Shown here one piece after another: positions 8,031 through 16,838 of a stretch of DNA of 39,294 nt. The notes beneath the pieces are model-generated. The model was not told the DNA's origin. It ran no database searches and saw only the letters and a list, made by a program, of their open reading frames with translations. Origin of the DNA: Mageeibacillus sp. UBA1243 (GTDB lineage: Bacteria; Bacillota; Clostridia; UBA1212); NCBI GenBank assembly GCA_002308595.1, contig DBWH01000013.1, forward strand, positions 1-39,294, given 5' to 3'. Numbering within the stretch: the first letter of the stretch is position 1; every line of letters starts with the position of its first letter. A program made the translations under genes and the position numbers.

Positions 8031-9227
8031 ATGGAGATCATCAAGGAAGAAAGCCTTCCGATAGCAATGCACAGAGAGTGGCACGGAAAGATTGAAACAT
8101 CAGTCAGAGCCCCTCTTGAGAATTCATACGATCTGGCACTGGCCTACACGCCCGGCGTGGCGGAGCCCTGCCTTGAAATTAAAGCGGACGAGAGAAAGTC
8201 GTTCGATTTCACGAGAAGGTGGAATACCGTTGCCGTGGTGACGAACGGAACAGCGGTGCTCGGCCTTGGCGATATAGGACCTGCCGCGGGACTGCCCGTC
8301 ATGGAAGGAAAAGCGGCTCTGTTTAAGGCTTTCGGTGGCGTTGACGCGTTCCCGATTTGCATCGGTTCGAAGGACCCGGAGAAGGTTATTGAGACGGTGG
8401 CGCTCATCGAGAGCAGCTTTGGCGGCATCAACCTTGAGGACATTTCGGCTCCGTCATGCTTTGAAATTGAAAACGAGCTCAAAAAGCGTCTCTCAATCCC
8501 GGTTATGCACGATGACCAGCACGGAACCGCAACGGTTGTTCTCGCGGCTCTTAAGAATGCGCTGAAGCTTGCCGGAAAAGACATCGCCAAGGTTTCAATC
8601 GTTATCAACGGCTGCGGCGCCGCAGGTTCGGCAATCGCCAAGCTTCTCATCAAAGCGGGCGCCAAGAAGATTGTGATGTGCGACAGGAAGGGAATCCTTT
8701 CGGAAGAGACAACCGAAGAGGGCACGTACAAGAGAGACCTTGCGATGATCACAAACCGCCGCAAAATCAAGGGAAAGCTTTCGTACGCGATGAAGAAGGC
8801 TGACGTGTTTATAGGCGTCTCCGCTGCGAACGTGCTCAAGGCTGAAGATATCGCGGCGATGAACGAAAAGCCCATCATTTTTGCGATGGCAAATCCGATT
8901 CCGGAGATTCTTCCGGACGTTGCCGCCAAGGCAGGCGCCTTCATCATCGGCACGGGCAGAAGCGACTACCCGAACCAGATCAACAACGTTCTTGCGTTCC
9001 CGGGCATCTTCAGAGGCGCCCTTGACGCTGAGGCGAGAGATATCACGGACGATATGCTTGTGGCTGCTGCAGACGCGATTGCGAGCCTCGTAGGCGAAGA
9101 CGAGCTTTGCCCCGAGAAGGTCGTGCCGGACGCTTTTGACGGAAGGATTGCGGCCACCGTTGCCGAAGCCGTGAGAAGCGTTGCCGAAAAGACGGGCGTA
9201 GCAAGAAAGTTCAGAGATAAAGATTAA
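8031..9227 (+). CDS. NAD(P)-dependent malic enzyme
   Basis: A 398-residue oxidative malate decarboxylase (malate to pyruvate and CO2), of the short bacterial type without a phosphotransacetylase domain. LAYTPGVAEPC contains the catalytic Tyr. The GDIGPAAGLPVMEGKAALFK region holds the catalytic Lys. EDISAPSCFEIE and HDDQHGTATVV supply metal ligands. INGCGAAGSAIAKLL is the Rossmann loop. SAANVLKAEDI and FAMANPIPEI are also standard. It lies 28 bp after the reductase gene on the same strand and 44 bp before holB. Cofactor preference is not decided by sequence alone. It would supply pyruvate and reducing power. Confidence 0.93.
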   Translation: MEIIKEESLPIAMHREWHGKIETSVRAPLENSYDLALAYTPGVAEPCLEIKADERKSFDFTRRWNTVAVVTNGTAVLGLGDIGPAAGLPVMEGKAALFKAFGGVDAFPICIGSKDPEKVIETVALIESSFGGINLEDISAPSCFEIENELKKRLSIPVMHDDQHGTATVVLAALKNALKLAGKDIAKVSIVINGCGAAGSAIAKLLIKAGAKKIVMCDRKGILSEETTEEGTYKRDLAMITNRRKIKGKLSYAMKKADVFIGVSAANVLKAEDIAAMNEKPIIFAMANPIPEILPDVAAKAGAFIIGTGRSDYPNQINNVLAFPGIFRGALDAEARDITDDMLVAAADAIASLVGEDELCPEKVVPDAFDGRIAATVAEAVRSVAEKTGVARKFRDKD

Positions 9228-9271
9228 GAGCGGGAAAGATTGTTTGCGGGATAAAGCCCGGAGGAGCGGCA

Positions 9272-10294
9272 TTGGCGTTTTCTGATCTGCTGGGACAAAA
9301 TGAGGTTAAGGAAAAGCTGAACCGGGTGCTTGAAACCGGCAAGCTTGGCCATGCCTATATATTCACGGGAGAGCGCGGAATCGGCAAGAAAACGTTCGCG
9401 AGGGAGTTTGTTTCCGCGGCGATGTGCACGAACAGGCACGGCTCCGAGAGGTGCTGCAGATGCAAGTCATGCACGTATCTTGAGAGCGAAAACAACCCCG
9501 ATCTGCTTGTGATTTCGGCGGACGACGGGAAGTCCGTCATATCCGTTGACAGGATACGCGACGATATAAGAGAGGCGGTTTCGAAGGCCCCCAACTTTTC
9601 CGCAAAGCGCGTGGTGCTCGTCGAGTCGGCCGAGAAAATGAACGAGGCGGCTCAGAATGCGCTGCTGAAAACTTTTGAGGAGCCGCCGGAGTATGCGATG
9701 ATAATACTCCTCTGCGACAACCTGCTTCAGATGCTCGAGACCATAAAGTCGAGGGCTGTCATAGTTGAGCTGAGACGCAACACAAACGAGGAAATTCTCG
9801 CAAAATACCGTAAAAAACAGGGCGAGGCGGCTGCTTCGTCCGGTGACGTCACACCTGAACTTGTGTGCTCTTATGCCGACGGCATAATGGGGCGCATTGA
9901 CGAGATAATGAACGACGGGGACGCGATGGAGAGCCGCAGGACTCTTTCAAAGCTTCTGCCGGGACTGTTTGAGGGCAGCATTGAGGCCAAGAACAGCATC
10001 ATGGATCTCATTGACGTCAAGAGCAAAAAATATGACTTTGTTTTCTTTTCGATGATTTCTTTTGTGAGGGACGCGATGGTGCTCTCGAGGTTCGGAATGA
10101 GAACGAAAATCATCAACGCGGATTTCAGGGACGCGCTTCATGCCCTTGGCGGCAGTGTGGGATACTACAGACTGAAGAACGCGCTTGAGACAATCGACGA
10201 GTGCTACAAAAATCTTGCGAAAAACGCCAATGCGGAGCTTGCAGTTGACAATATGCTGATCAAGCTCGGCATGCGAACCGCCTCCGGGTACTAA
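9272..10294 (+). CDS. holB: DNA polymerase III delta' subunit
   Basis: A 340-residue clamp-loader subunit. The start is TTG at 9272, after GGAGGAG, and the start codon itself lies inside a CATTGGCG motif (9270-9277). FTGERGIGKKTFAREF is Walker A (about 28-43). Four Cys around CCRCKSCTYLE (about 55-70) form the zinc module. VVLVESAEKMNEAAQNALLK is the Walker B/sensor region with the TFEEPPE motif, and IKSRAV corresponds to the family's SRC motif. The C-terminal helical collar is divergent, as usual. RicT follows 33 bp downstream. HolB and RicT/YaaT genes are commonly adjacent in Firmicutes, which supports both calls. Confidence 0.92.
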   Translation: MAFSDLLGQNEVKEKLNRVLETGKLGHAYIFTGERGIGKKTFAREFVSAAMCTNRHGSERCCRCKSCTYLESENNPDLLVISADDGKSVISVDRIRDDIREAVSKAPNFSAKRVVLVESAEKMNEAAQNALLKTFEEPPEYAMIILLCDNLLQMLETIKSRAVIVELRRNTNEEILAKYRKKQGEAAASSGDVTPELVCSYADGIMGRIDEIMNDGDAMESRRTLSKLLPGLFEGSIEAKNSIMDLIDVKSKKYDFVFFSMISFVRDAMVLSRFGMRTKIINADFRDALHALGGSVGYYRLKNALETIDECYKNLAKNANAELAVDNMLIKLGMRTASGY

Positions 10295-10327
10295 AAACTT
10301 GCCGTGAAACGCGGCAGAGGAGACAAT

Positions 10328-11668
10328 ATGATCAATGTTTGCGGCGTCAGGCTGACGCCAAACGGAAAAGTATACCTGTTCAATCCGAGAAACGTCGGAG
10401 CCGAGAAGGGCGACCTTGTTGTTGTCGAGTCGGCGCACGGCAATATAATCGGCGAGATAGTATACGCTTCAAAAGAAATTGAAAAGATGCCTGAGGGCAA
10501 TGAACTTAAGCCCGTCATCAGGATTGCGACCGATCAGGACCTTCGCACCGCGGCCGAAAACGAAGAGCTTGCAAAAAAAGCTTTTGACATCTGCAAGCAT
10601 CTCATCAGCCAGCAGGGTCTCAACATGAAGCTTTTCAGGACCGAGTACACGCTCGACCGCTCAAAGGCGATTTTTTACTACGTTTCGGAGCAGAGAGTTG
10701 ATTTCAGAAACCTTGTGAAGGAGCTCGCACCGCGCATCAAAATCCGCATCGAGATGGTTCAGGTGGGTCCCAGAGAACACGCCAAGGCAATCGGCGGCAT
10801 AGGTCTCTGCGGCAGACAGTTCTGCTGCCAGGGCTTCATGACAACCTTCGAGCCTGTCACGATCAAAATGGCCAAGGACCAGGGTCTCACGAGCAACCCG
10901 ACGAAGTATTCGGGCAGCTGCGGCAAGCTTCTCTGCTGCATCAGGCACGAGGAAGCCGCATACGAGTATGCCCACGGAATCATGCCCAAGAACGGCTCGC
11001 TCATAATGACCGAGGACGGCCCCGGCAAGATCATTGTCGTGAACATGCTGAAAGAAACCTGCACCGTAAAGGTGGGTCTCGAGTCGAATTTTGAGATCAA
11101 GTCGTACGGCGTCGAAAGCATAAGACAGCTGACCGAAACCGAAAAGACCGAATACATCGCACTCAGAAAGAAAGAAAAGGACGAGATGGAGGCCGAGGCG
11201 CAGAAACGGCTCAGCAGCAGAAATGACGAGGAGAAAGCCTCGGCCGAAGGCTCTGAAGGCGGAACGAAAAAAGTTTCAAAAGACCGTTCCGCAGACGACG
11301 GAGAAAACCGCGGCGAGCGCCCGTCAAGGCAGCAACGCCGCCGCGACAACCGCAGGGACAAGAGAAACCTGAGCGCCGAACAGACCGAAGGCGAGGCAAT
11401 GCCGGAAACTGCTTCCGAAGACGATCCTTTCGGAAACAATCCGAGGCCCGGAAAGGAAAGGGGCAAGTTCCCGAAGTTCAGAAAGGGCAAAAAGCTCGGT
11501 AACCCGGAGGGAAGAAAACCGGGACCCAAGCCTGAATTTGCAAGAACACCCGGTCAGGGCGGCCCCGGAGCCGAAGGCGCGCAGGGCGGAAACAGGCAGG
11601 GAAGAAGACCGAGGCCCGGCTTTAAGGGACCGAGGAACAGAAAACCGCAAAAGTCCGACCAAGAATGA
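10328..11668 (+). CDS. ricT: PSP1/RicT (YaaT) family regulator
   Basis: 446 residues from the ATG at 10328, preceded by AGAGGAGA. Residues 1-285 are the PSP1 domain. The paired Cys motifs GLCGRQFCCQGF and GSCGKLLCCIRHEE match the Fe-S ligands of RicT. In Bacillus, RicT works with RicA and RicF in mRNA maturation with RNase Y and in sporulation and competence control. Residues 290-446 are an unusually long low-complexity tail, first Glu/Lys-rich, then Arg/Gly/Pro-rich (NRQGRRPRPGFKGPRNRKPQ), probably disordered and nucleic-acid-binding. An in-frame GTG at 10304 lacks a ribosome site. A strong terminator follows. Confidence 0.9.
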   Translation: MINVCGVRLTPNGKVYLFNPRNVGAEKGDLVVVESAHGNIIGEIVYASKEIEKMPEGNELKPVIRIATDQDLRTAAENEELAKKAFDICKHLISQQGLNMKLFRTEYTLDRSKAIFYYVSEQRVDFRNLVKELAPRIKIRIEMVQVGPREHAKAIGGIGLCGRQFCCQGFMTTFEPVTIKMAKDQGLTSNPTKYSGSCGKLLCCIRHEEAAYEYAHGIMPKNGSLIMTEDGPGKIIVVNMLKETCTVKVGLESNFEIKSYGVESIRQLTETEKTEYIALRKKEKDEMEAEAQKRLSSRNDEEKASAEGSEGGTKKVSKDRSADDGENRGERPSRQQRRRDNRRDKRNLSAEQTEGEAMPETASEDDPFGNNPRPGKERGKFPKFRKGKKLGNPEGRKPGPKPEFARTPGQGGPGAEGAQGGNRQGRRPRPGFKGPRNRKPQKSDQE

Positions 11669-11673
11669 TATAT

Positions 11674-11721
11674 AAAAAAGAAGTCCTGCAGCGGCTCACA
11701 ACCACTCAGGACTTCTTTTTT
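11674..11721. terminator. Bidirectional terminator, ricT / amidase
   Basis: A perfect 15-bp stem: AAAAAAGAAGTCCTG (11674-11688) pairs with 11707-11721 around an 18-base loop. A-tract and T-tract flank it, so it can serve both ricT (plus) and the converging amidase (minus). Confidence 0.93.
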
Positions 11722-11739
11722 CGTATTTATAGGGAGCTT

Positions 11740-13332
11740 TTATTGCTCCTTATTGTTTTCCTTTTTGACGGGTTTAAACACTATGATAGTCACTGCGACA
11801 CCCACCGCGACAGTGAGAACGAGTGCTATTATAATAATGACAAGGCCCGTGCTGTCTTTGCCCTTGCCGCCTTCCTTGCCTTCGCCTTCGTTTTCGCTTG
11901 CGGGAGTGGATGCCGGTGTCGGCGCTTCGGAAGGCGTTGCCGACGGACCTGCGGGAGTCCCGGAAGGCGCTTCAGGGGTGCCGCTGTCAGGCGTCTCAGT
12001 GGGGACGGGCGTTTCCGTGGGAGTCGGCGTCGGAGTCTCGGGCTCTTCGGTAGGCGTGGGTGAAGGCGTAGGGGTCGGAGACGGCGTGTTTGAAGGCGTC
12101 TCCTGAGAGCCGTTTTTGCACGGTGCGATAGCGTTCTCCGGCGGCGAAGCAAGGAAAGTCACTTCGCTGATTGAAAAGCCGCCGCCGTTTAAAACCTCAA
12201 AATCAAAGAAGTTGAACGACTTTTTCCAGGTCGGAACCTTGGTGAAATCAAGCGCATAGTCCGCGTATTCGTCAGTGAGAGTGATTTCGTAGCTGTATTC
12301 ATGCTCGCGCGTTATAACCTCGTCGCTTCCGGTGTAAATCTTGATTTTGGTGCCGCTGCGCTCGCCTTTAAGCCTGAGAACGGCTGACGTGTAGTCCTTG
12401 GTCTGTACCGCCATGCCCATGTAGTCGAGGTAGACTGAGGTTTTGCCATTGGCGTTTTTGAAGGCCGCCTCGTTTTCGCCGGAGACAGTCGTGCCGCTCA
12501 GCGGGTAGAAGAGGTCGCGGAGGTACTGCTCGTCAAACTTCAGGTGGCGCGCGTCGATCGGATGCCTGTATTCGGCAACGTAAGGGGTCTCCTTGGAGAG
12601 GTTGTAGTATGTTGCGATGCCCTCGGCAATCTGCCTGCCGAGTTTGTCGAGCTTTTCATCTGATGAAAGATATTCTCTGACGTCGTCGGGGCTGCTGATG
12701 AATGTGCACTCGACAACAATTCCCGGGACGCCTGACCTGATGGAGCGCATGACAATCCCGTAGTAGTCCTGAAGCGAGCCGTCCGGATAATATGCGTGGT
12801 AGCTCGAGGTATTGGCCATTGTGGTCAGAAGACCGCGGTTTCTGAGACCGATCTTGTTTAAACTTGAAAGAATCGCATCGCCAAGGTCACGCGTTGCCTT
12901 TGAAAGCTCCGGCCTGAAGGTACTCGCCGCCGCGCAGACAAGCGAACCGCGCACGTTAGGGTCCGAATACGAGTTGTTGTGTATCGAGACGACAACGTGG
13001 GCCCCTTTGCTCGTTGCAAAAGCCACGCGCTGCGCGAGCGAAAGCTCCTCCTGAAGTGTCTCCCTGGTCATCACAACCTCTACGCCCGCATACTCGAGAA
13101 GGTACTTCCTGGCCGCAAGCGAGATTTTGAGGTTGCTCGAATTCTCCTGGTACTGAACGCCGTCAACGGTATTCACCGCGCCGGAGTCGCTCCCTCCGTG
13201 ACCCGGGTCGATACATATGATCAGATTCGATGCGTTTGAGCTTATGAAAAGACAAATAAACGAAATCGCCAATGCAAAAGCCGCAACACAGGCGGAAACA
13301 AGCAGTTTTGTTGTTTTTAAAGATGTTTTCAT
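11740..13332 (-). CDS. N-acetylmuramoyl-L-alanine amidase, membrane-anchored at its C terminus
   Basis: 530 residues from the ATG at 13332 (AGAGG site 8 bases upstream; an in-frame start at 13368 is less likely). An N-terminal signal or anchor helix spans about 8-34. The Amidase_3 domain (about 38-245) has IDPGHGGSDSG, the QENSS Glu, VVSIHNNSY and VVECTFISSPDD, which contribute the zinc ligands and the catalytic Glu. A beta-rich region of unknown type follows (about 260-410). A long Thr/Pro/Ser spacer (about 415-490) comes next, then a hydrophobic helix (STGLVIIIIALVLTVAV) and a Lys-rich tail. It would cleave the amide bond between MurNAc and the stem peptide outside the membrane. Two membrane helices plus a wall-spanning linker suggest a tethered enzyme. 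Confidence 0.88.
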   Translation of the reverse strand: MKTSLKTTKLLVSACVAAFALAISFICLFISSNASNLIICIDPGHGGSDSGAVNTVDGVQYQENSSNLKISLAARKYLLEYAGVEVVMTRETLQEELSLAQRVAFATSKGAHVVVSIHNNSYSDPNVRGSLVCAAASTFRPELSKATRDLGDAILSSLNKIGLRNRGLLTTMANTSSYHAYYPDGSLQDYYGIVMRSIRSGVPGIVVECTFISSPDDVREYLSSDEKLDKLGRQIAEGIATYYNLSKETPYVAEYRHPIDARHLKFDEQYLRDLFYPLSGTTVSGENEAAFKNANGKTSVYLDYMGMAVQTKDYTSAVLRLKGERSGTKIKIYTGSDEVITREHEYSYEITLTDEYADYALDFTKVPTWKKSFNFFDFEVLNGGGFSISEVTFLASPPENAIAPCKNGSQETPSNTPSPTPTPSPTPTEEPETPTPTPTETPVPTETPDSGTPEAPSGTPAGPSATPSEAPTPASTPASENEGEGKEGGKGKDSTGLVIIIIALVLTVAVGVAVTIIVFKPVKKENNKEQ

Positions 13333-13368
13333 AAAACGGACCTCTTTTGTATGTTTTTTACAATACAT

Positions 13369-13397
13369 ATTTTAACCCAAAAGCGTTTTTTAAACAA
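13369..13397 (-). promoter_or_regulatory. Probable amidase promoter
   Basis: On the minus strand, TTGTTT (13397-13392), a 17-bp spacer and TAAAAT (13374-13369), 37 bp before the ATG. Confidence 0.5.
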
Positions 13398-13404
13398 CCG
13401 AAAA

Positions 13405-13435
13405 CAGCCGCTTTAAGTTATAAATAAGCTTAATT
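13405..13435 (+). repeat. Intergenic repeat, copy 1
   Basis: CAGCCGCT, then 4 bases, then GTTATAAATAAGCT, one base, AATT. The second copy is at 29001-29029, with a 2-base spacer. Twenty-six positions are shared. It lies in the divergent region between the amidase and proC. Confidence 0.6.
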
Positions 13436-13460
13436 TTGTAGCATTGCGGTTCCCTGTTTC

Positions 13461-13489
13461 TTTACTTTGATATCTGTGAGATGTATAAT
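13461..13489 (+). promoter_or_regulatory. Sigma-A promoter for proC-rnhA
   Basis: TTTACT at 13461-13466, a 17-bp spacer and TATAAT at 13484-13489, 53 bp before the proC ATG. Confidence 0.65.
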
Positions 13490-13541
13490 AAAAAGGTATG
13501 GCCGGAATCAAACGACCATTTTCAGCAAAACGGAGGCAATC

Positions 13542-14357
13542 ATGAAGATTTCATTTTTGGGATGCGGCGCTATGGGAGGCGCATTGGCGACAGCTGCACT
13601 GACGAGAGGCGCGGCCCTCGGAAAGGACGTTTTTCTTTACGACAGCGACGTTAAGAAGGCCGAGGCAATTGCTGCGGAGACAGGCTGCGTTGTATGCGAA
13701 AGCGAACTTGAGGCTGCCGAAAAGTCTGACGTCATTTTTATCTGCGTAAAGCCCCAGATTACGGGTATCGTCGCGGAAAAGATCAAGCCCGAGATTAAAA
13801 AGGGCAAGGTGATCGTTTCAATCGCCGCGGGCGTCACAATTAAATCCTATCTTGAAATTGTCGGCAATGACGCAAAAATCGTCAGAATGATACCGAATCT
13901 GCCGGCAAGGGCAGGACTCGGAATCACCGGAGCGTATTTTTATAACTTTGGCGATAATGACGCGGCTCTTCACGACAGCATCGTTGAAGTTGTTTCCAAA
14001 ACCGGCAAGGTGGTCACCGTTAAGTCCGAGAAGCTCATTGACGAGATGATCGCGGTCACATCGAGCAGCCCGGCATACTTCTGCCTGATGATCGAGACGA
14101 TGGCTGACTTTGGCGTCAAGGCAGGTTTTACGAGAAAAGACGCGCTCCTTATGGCCGAGCAGGCGATGTTCGGTACGGCGGGATATCTGATTGAATCGGG
14201 TGTGCACCCGGCAGCTCTCAAGGACGACGTTTGCTCGCCCGGTGGAACGACTATTGCGGCTGTGACTGCGCTTGACGAGGCCGGATTCAGGAAGGCAATT
14301 CTTGAAGGCATGGATGCGTGCAGAAAGAAATCGGTCAAAACGGAGGGGTACTCTTGA
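13542..14357 (+). CDS. proC: Pyrroline-5-carboxylate reductase
   Basis: 271 residues from the ATG at 13542, with CGGAGG 5 bases upstream; a longer reading from 13467 would run through the promoter. It performs the NAD(P)H-dependent last step of proline synthesis. MKISFLGCGAMGGALA is the Rossmann loop. ICVKPQ, VSIAAGV and RMIPNLPARAG are family signatures. SSPAYFCLMIETMADFGVKAG and DDVCSPGGTTIAAV form the dimer and substrate-binding region. Length is normal. The stop TGA overlaps the TTG start of rnhA. Confidence 0.95.
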   Translation: MKISFLGCGAMGGALATAALTRGAALGKDVFLYDSDVKKAEAIAAETGCVVCESELEAAEKSDVIFICVKPQITGIVAEKIKPEIKKGKVIVSIAAGVTIKSYLEIVGNDAKIVRMIPNLPARAGLGITGAYFYNFGDNDAALHDSIVEVVSKTGKVVTVKSEKLIDEMIAVTSSSPAYFCLMIETMADFGVKAGFTRKDALLMAEQAMFGTAGYLIESGVHPAALKDDVCSPGGTTIAAVTALDEAGFRKAILEGMDACRKKSVKTEGYS

Positions 14358-14836
14358 AGAACGTGACGATTTACACGGACGGAGCCTGTTCGGGCAATCC
14401 CGGACCGGGCGGATACGGTGCGGTTCTCATCTACGGAAATCTCTACAAGAAGATTTACGGCGGCGAACCGGACACCACCAACAACCGCATGGAGCTGAGG
14501 GGCCCGATTGAGGCGCTGAAGCTTCTCAAAGAGCCGTGTTCCGTCAAAATCTATTCGGACAGCAGCTACGTTGTGAACACTTTTACCCTTGGCTGGGTCG
14601 AAAAATGGCAGGCGAAGGGCTTTAAAGACAAAGCCAACGTCGATCTCGTGACCGAGCTTCTGAGCCTCACAAAAATCCACAAAGTTGAGTGGATAAAGGT
14701 CAAAGGCCATGCCGACAATGAGTTCAACAACGAGTGCGACAGGCTCGCCGTGGCTTACACGGCAATGATAGCGGGCGGCACGGCTCCCGACAGAAAAGGG
14801 AATCCGGTCGTCGCGGAGACGGGCACGTTGGCGTAA
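14354..14836 (+). CDS. rnhA: Ribonuclease HI
   Basis: 160 residues from the TTG at 14354. This start overlaps the proC stop (TTGA) and has GGAGGGG upstream, so translation is coupled. It cuts the RNA strand of RNA-DNA hybrids. IYTDGACSGNPGPGGYG carries the first catalytic Asp, NNRMELRGPIEAL the Glu, IYSDSSYVVN the second Asp, and KGHADNEFNNECDRLA the His and last Asp. The C-terminal codons sit in a CGTTGGCG near-match of the iterated motif, directly before the stop. Confidence 0.95.
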   Translation: MKNVTIYTDGACSGNPGPGGYGAVLIYGNLYKKIYGGEPDTTNNRMELRGPIEALKLLKEPCSVKIYSDSSYVVNTFTLGWVEKWQAKGFKDKANVDLVTELLSLTKIHKVEWIKVKGHADNEFNNECDRLAVAYTAMIAGGTAPDRKGNPVVAETGTLA

Positions 14837-14916
14837 ACCGTTTGCACGTCGTGAAACAGGTGAAAAGCCTTGGCGATACAGGGCTTGTCATAAAGATATT
14901 TTTGGAGGTGATTTCC

Positions 14917-15756
14917 ATGAATTCTTACAACTATAAACGTATTTTGACAGTACAGGACATTTCCTGCGTGGGTCAGTGCTCGCTTACAGTGGCTCTGCCG
15001 ATCCTTTCAGCCTGCGGCGTCGAAACAGCGGTCATTCCGTCTGCGGTTCTTTCGACACACACAGCCGGCTTCAAAGGCTTCACTTTCAGAGACCTCACAA
15101 GCGATATGCCGGCAATCCTCGAGCATTGGGGACGCGAAGGCATCAAATTCGACGGCATGTACACCGGCTACCTCGGCAGCGAAACTCAGATAGATATTTG
15201 TATCGATATAGCTGAAAAGACACTCAAAGACGGCGCTCTTCTCATTGTTGACCCCGCGATGGCCGACAACGGAGTTCTCTACAAGGGCTTCGACCCGGCA
15301 TTTGTTGAGGCAATGAAAAAGCTTGTCGCCAAGGCAGATCTCGTGGTTCCGAACCTCACCGAAGCCTGCTTCCTTACCGCCAATGAGTACCGCGAAGAGT
15401 ATGACGAGGCATATATCCGCAAAGTCTGCGGCGATCTTCTCGCTCTCGGAGCAAAGAAAGTCGTCCTCACCGGCGTAGGTTTTGAGAAAGGCTTCACGGG
15501 CGTTTTCGTTGCCGACAAGGCAGGCGAGTACTACTACAAGCACGAGAAGCTCGAAGGCGGCTGCCACGGAACAGGAGACGTATACGCCTCCGCATTCTCC
15601 GGCGCTCTCATGAGAGGCAAGACCGTTGAGCAGGCTGCGGCAATTGCTGCGGACTACACCGTTCTCTGCATCAAGAACACCGCAGGGGACAAGGACCACT
15701 GGTACGGCGTCAAGTTCGAGCCTGTGCTCCCCGAGCTCATCGACATGCTGAAGTAA
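14917..15756 (+). CDS. Pyridoxal/pyridoxine kinase (ribokinase fold)
   Basis: 279 residues from the ATG at 14917, with GGAGGTG 6 bases upstream; the open frame extends further but without a start signal. It phosphorylates B6 vitamers for PLP salvage. ILTVQDISCVGQCSLTVALP, then SAVLSTHTAGF, are typical of PdxK/PdxY-like kinases. VDPAMADNG and VPNLTEACFL are substrate-side motifs. GGCHGTGDVYASAFSGALM is the anion hole and contains the catalytic Asp. A CCTTGGCG motif lies in the 80-bp gap upstream (14868). Two hairpins end the unit. It could also act on the thiamine precursor HMP, but the motifs favour pyridoxal. Confidence 0.85.
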   Translation: MNSYNYKRILTVQDISCVGQCSLTVALPILSACGVETAVIPSAVLSTHTAGFKGFTFRDLTSDMPAILEHWGREGIKFDGMYTGYLGSETQIDICIDIAEKTLKDGALLIVDPAMADNGVLYKGFDPAFVEAMKKLVAKADLVVPNLTEACFLTANEYREEYDEAYIRKVCGDLLALGAKKVVLTGVGFEKGFTGVFVADKAGEYYYKHEKLEGGCHGTGDVYASAFSGALMRGKTVEQAAAIAADYTVLCIKNTAGDKDHWYGVKFEPVLPELIDMLK

Positions 15757-15771
15757 AGCTTATAAAAACTG

Positions 15772-15791
15772 CGGCCGCCGCGAGGCGGCCG
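15772..15791 (+). terminator. GNRA-capped hairpin after the kinase gene
   Basis: CGGCCGCC (15772-15779), loop GCGA, GGCGGCCG (15784-15791). It is perfect and very stable but has no T-tract, so it may protect or process the transcript end. Confidence 0.6.
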
Positions 15792-15800
15792 TGAACAAGG

Positions 15801-15845
15801 AGAGACCGCCATCCCTTAAAAATCCCGGGGATGGCGGTCTCTTTA
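15801..15845 (+). terminator. Rho-independent terminator of the pyridoxal kinase gene
   Basis: AGAGACCGCCATCCC (15801-15815) pairs with 15828-15842, a 15-bp stem followed by TTTAATT. The T-tract is short. Confidence 0.75.
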
Positions 15846-15956
15846 ATTGCAAAGGCTTTTCCGGCTGAAAGGCGCGGCGGGCGCAAAACCGTCAGATCAT
15901 CGGGACCGGTTAAAAGCCCGCCGCTTAAACAAAACAGGAATCATCAGGAGAAGAAA

Positions 15957-16055
15957 ATGAATTTAAGCTATTCGGATTACTCAAAAAGAACGGTTTTTTC
16001 ACCATTCTCAGTGGTATATGCTGCAACCGCGCGGAAGTTCCGGATCCATTTCTGA
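15957..16055 (+). CDS. Possible 32-residue small ORF, antisense to the 3' end of the next gene
   Basis: An ATG at 15957 with AGGAG at 15946-15950 and ideal 6-base spacing opens a 32-codon frame (MNLSYSDYSKRTVFSPFSVV and on). It runs into the 3' end of the convergent membrane-protein gene, so its coding bases are mostly the complement of that gene. The region 15846-15956 also holds a long imperfect inverted repeat, GCGGCGGGC pairing with GCCCGCCGC. Only the ribosome site supports it. Confidence 0.2.
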   Translation: MNLSYSDYSKRTVFSPFSVVYAATARKFRIHF

Positions 16056-16837
16056 ATTTCGGAAAGCTCATTGGCGGTAAGGTTCCTGAGACCGTACGAA
16101 CCGTACTGAACAGTTTCATTGGGGAGGATGAACTCGCCGTTTACAATCTTCTGCCAGAACGCGTCCCTGTCATCGGTAAGAAAAACAACTGTCAGCAGCC
16201 TGTCACCGCCAAGGTCCCACGAGCAGAAAATCGGGTAGTCCGTGTTCCTGTCGTCTATAACCGGCGATCCGTTCATGTCGAGAAGTTCGCCGAGCGTCAT
16301 GCCTTCGGTTATCTCGGACACGGCGGGGGAAGGGGTGCGCTCTTCCTTGGGTTTCAGGAATGAATGTATGTCCACAAGTGAAATGCTGCACTCAAATCCT
16401 TCGGAGGGGGTCTCCTGCGGGGTGCTTGTCTCTTCGGGGTCCTCGGTTGATGCCGGCGCACCGGTCTCAACGGAAGGTTCTGTAGGCTCCGGTGTCACGA
16501 CCGGCAGCGGAGTGATGCTTTCGCTGACGTCCGACGTATTTCCTCCGGGTTCCGGTGTGGGTGTGAAGAACGGTTCCTGCGAGCCGCTTTCAGGTGATTT
16601 TGTGGGGTCGGTGACGAGAACGGGCGAGCCCGACGGGCCCTTCATCGAGGGAATTCCGGTATTTAAGGCAACCGCCAATGTGACCGCCGCCACAATTGCA
16701 ATCACCGCGGCTCCGGTGCATATCGCACCCCAGAACGGATACCTGATTTTTCTCTTTGCCTCCGCCTTTTCGACGGCAAGCAGTTCCTCCTCGTGACCTA
16801 TCTCGGCTATTTGTTTTTTGAATTCATCACGTGTCAC
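15977..16837 (-). CDS. Single-pass membrane protein, putative partner of the adjacent sigma-like regulator
   Basis: 286 residues from the GTG at 16837, with AAGGAG upstream inside the end of the preceding gene. Residues 1-33 are charged and cytoplasmic. One membrane helix spans about 34-56 (FWGAICTGAAVIAIVAAVTL). A Ser/Thr/Pro/Glu-rich spacer follows (about 60-150). An extracytoplasmic domain (about 150-286) contains MTLGELLDMNGSPVIDDRN and a conserved-looking WDLGGDRLLTVVFLTDD strand pair. No family is recognised. A one-base gap from an upstream gene with a sigma-region-4-like domain is the usual layout of sigma/anti-sigma pairs. That function is inferred from layout, since no zinc-binding anti-sigma motif is present. 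Confidence 0.7.
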   Translation of the reverse strand: MTRDEFKKQIAEIGHEEELLAVEKAEAKRKIRYPFWGAICTGAAVIAIVAAVTLAVALNTGIPSMKGPSGSPVLVTDPTKSPESGSQEPFFTPTPEPGGNTSDVSESITPLPVVTPEPTEPSVETGAPASTEDPEETSTPQETPSEGFECSISLVDIHSFLKPKEERTPSPAVSEITEGMTLGELLDMNGSPVIDDRNTDYPIFCSWDLGGDRLLTVVFLTDDRDAFWQKIVNGEFILPNETVQYGSYGLRNLTANELSEIQKWIRNFRAVAAYTTENGEKTVLFE

Positions 16838-16838
16838 T

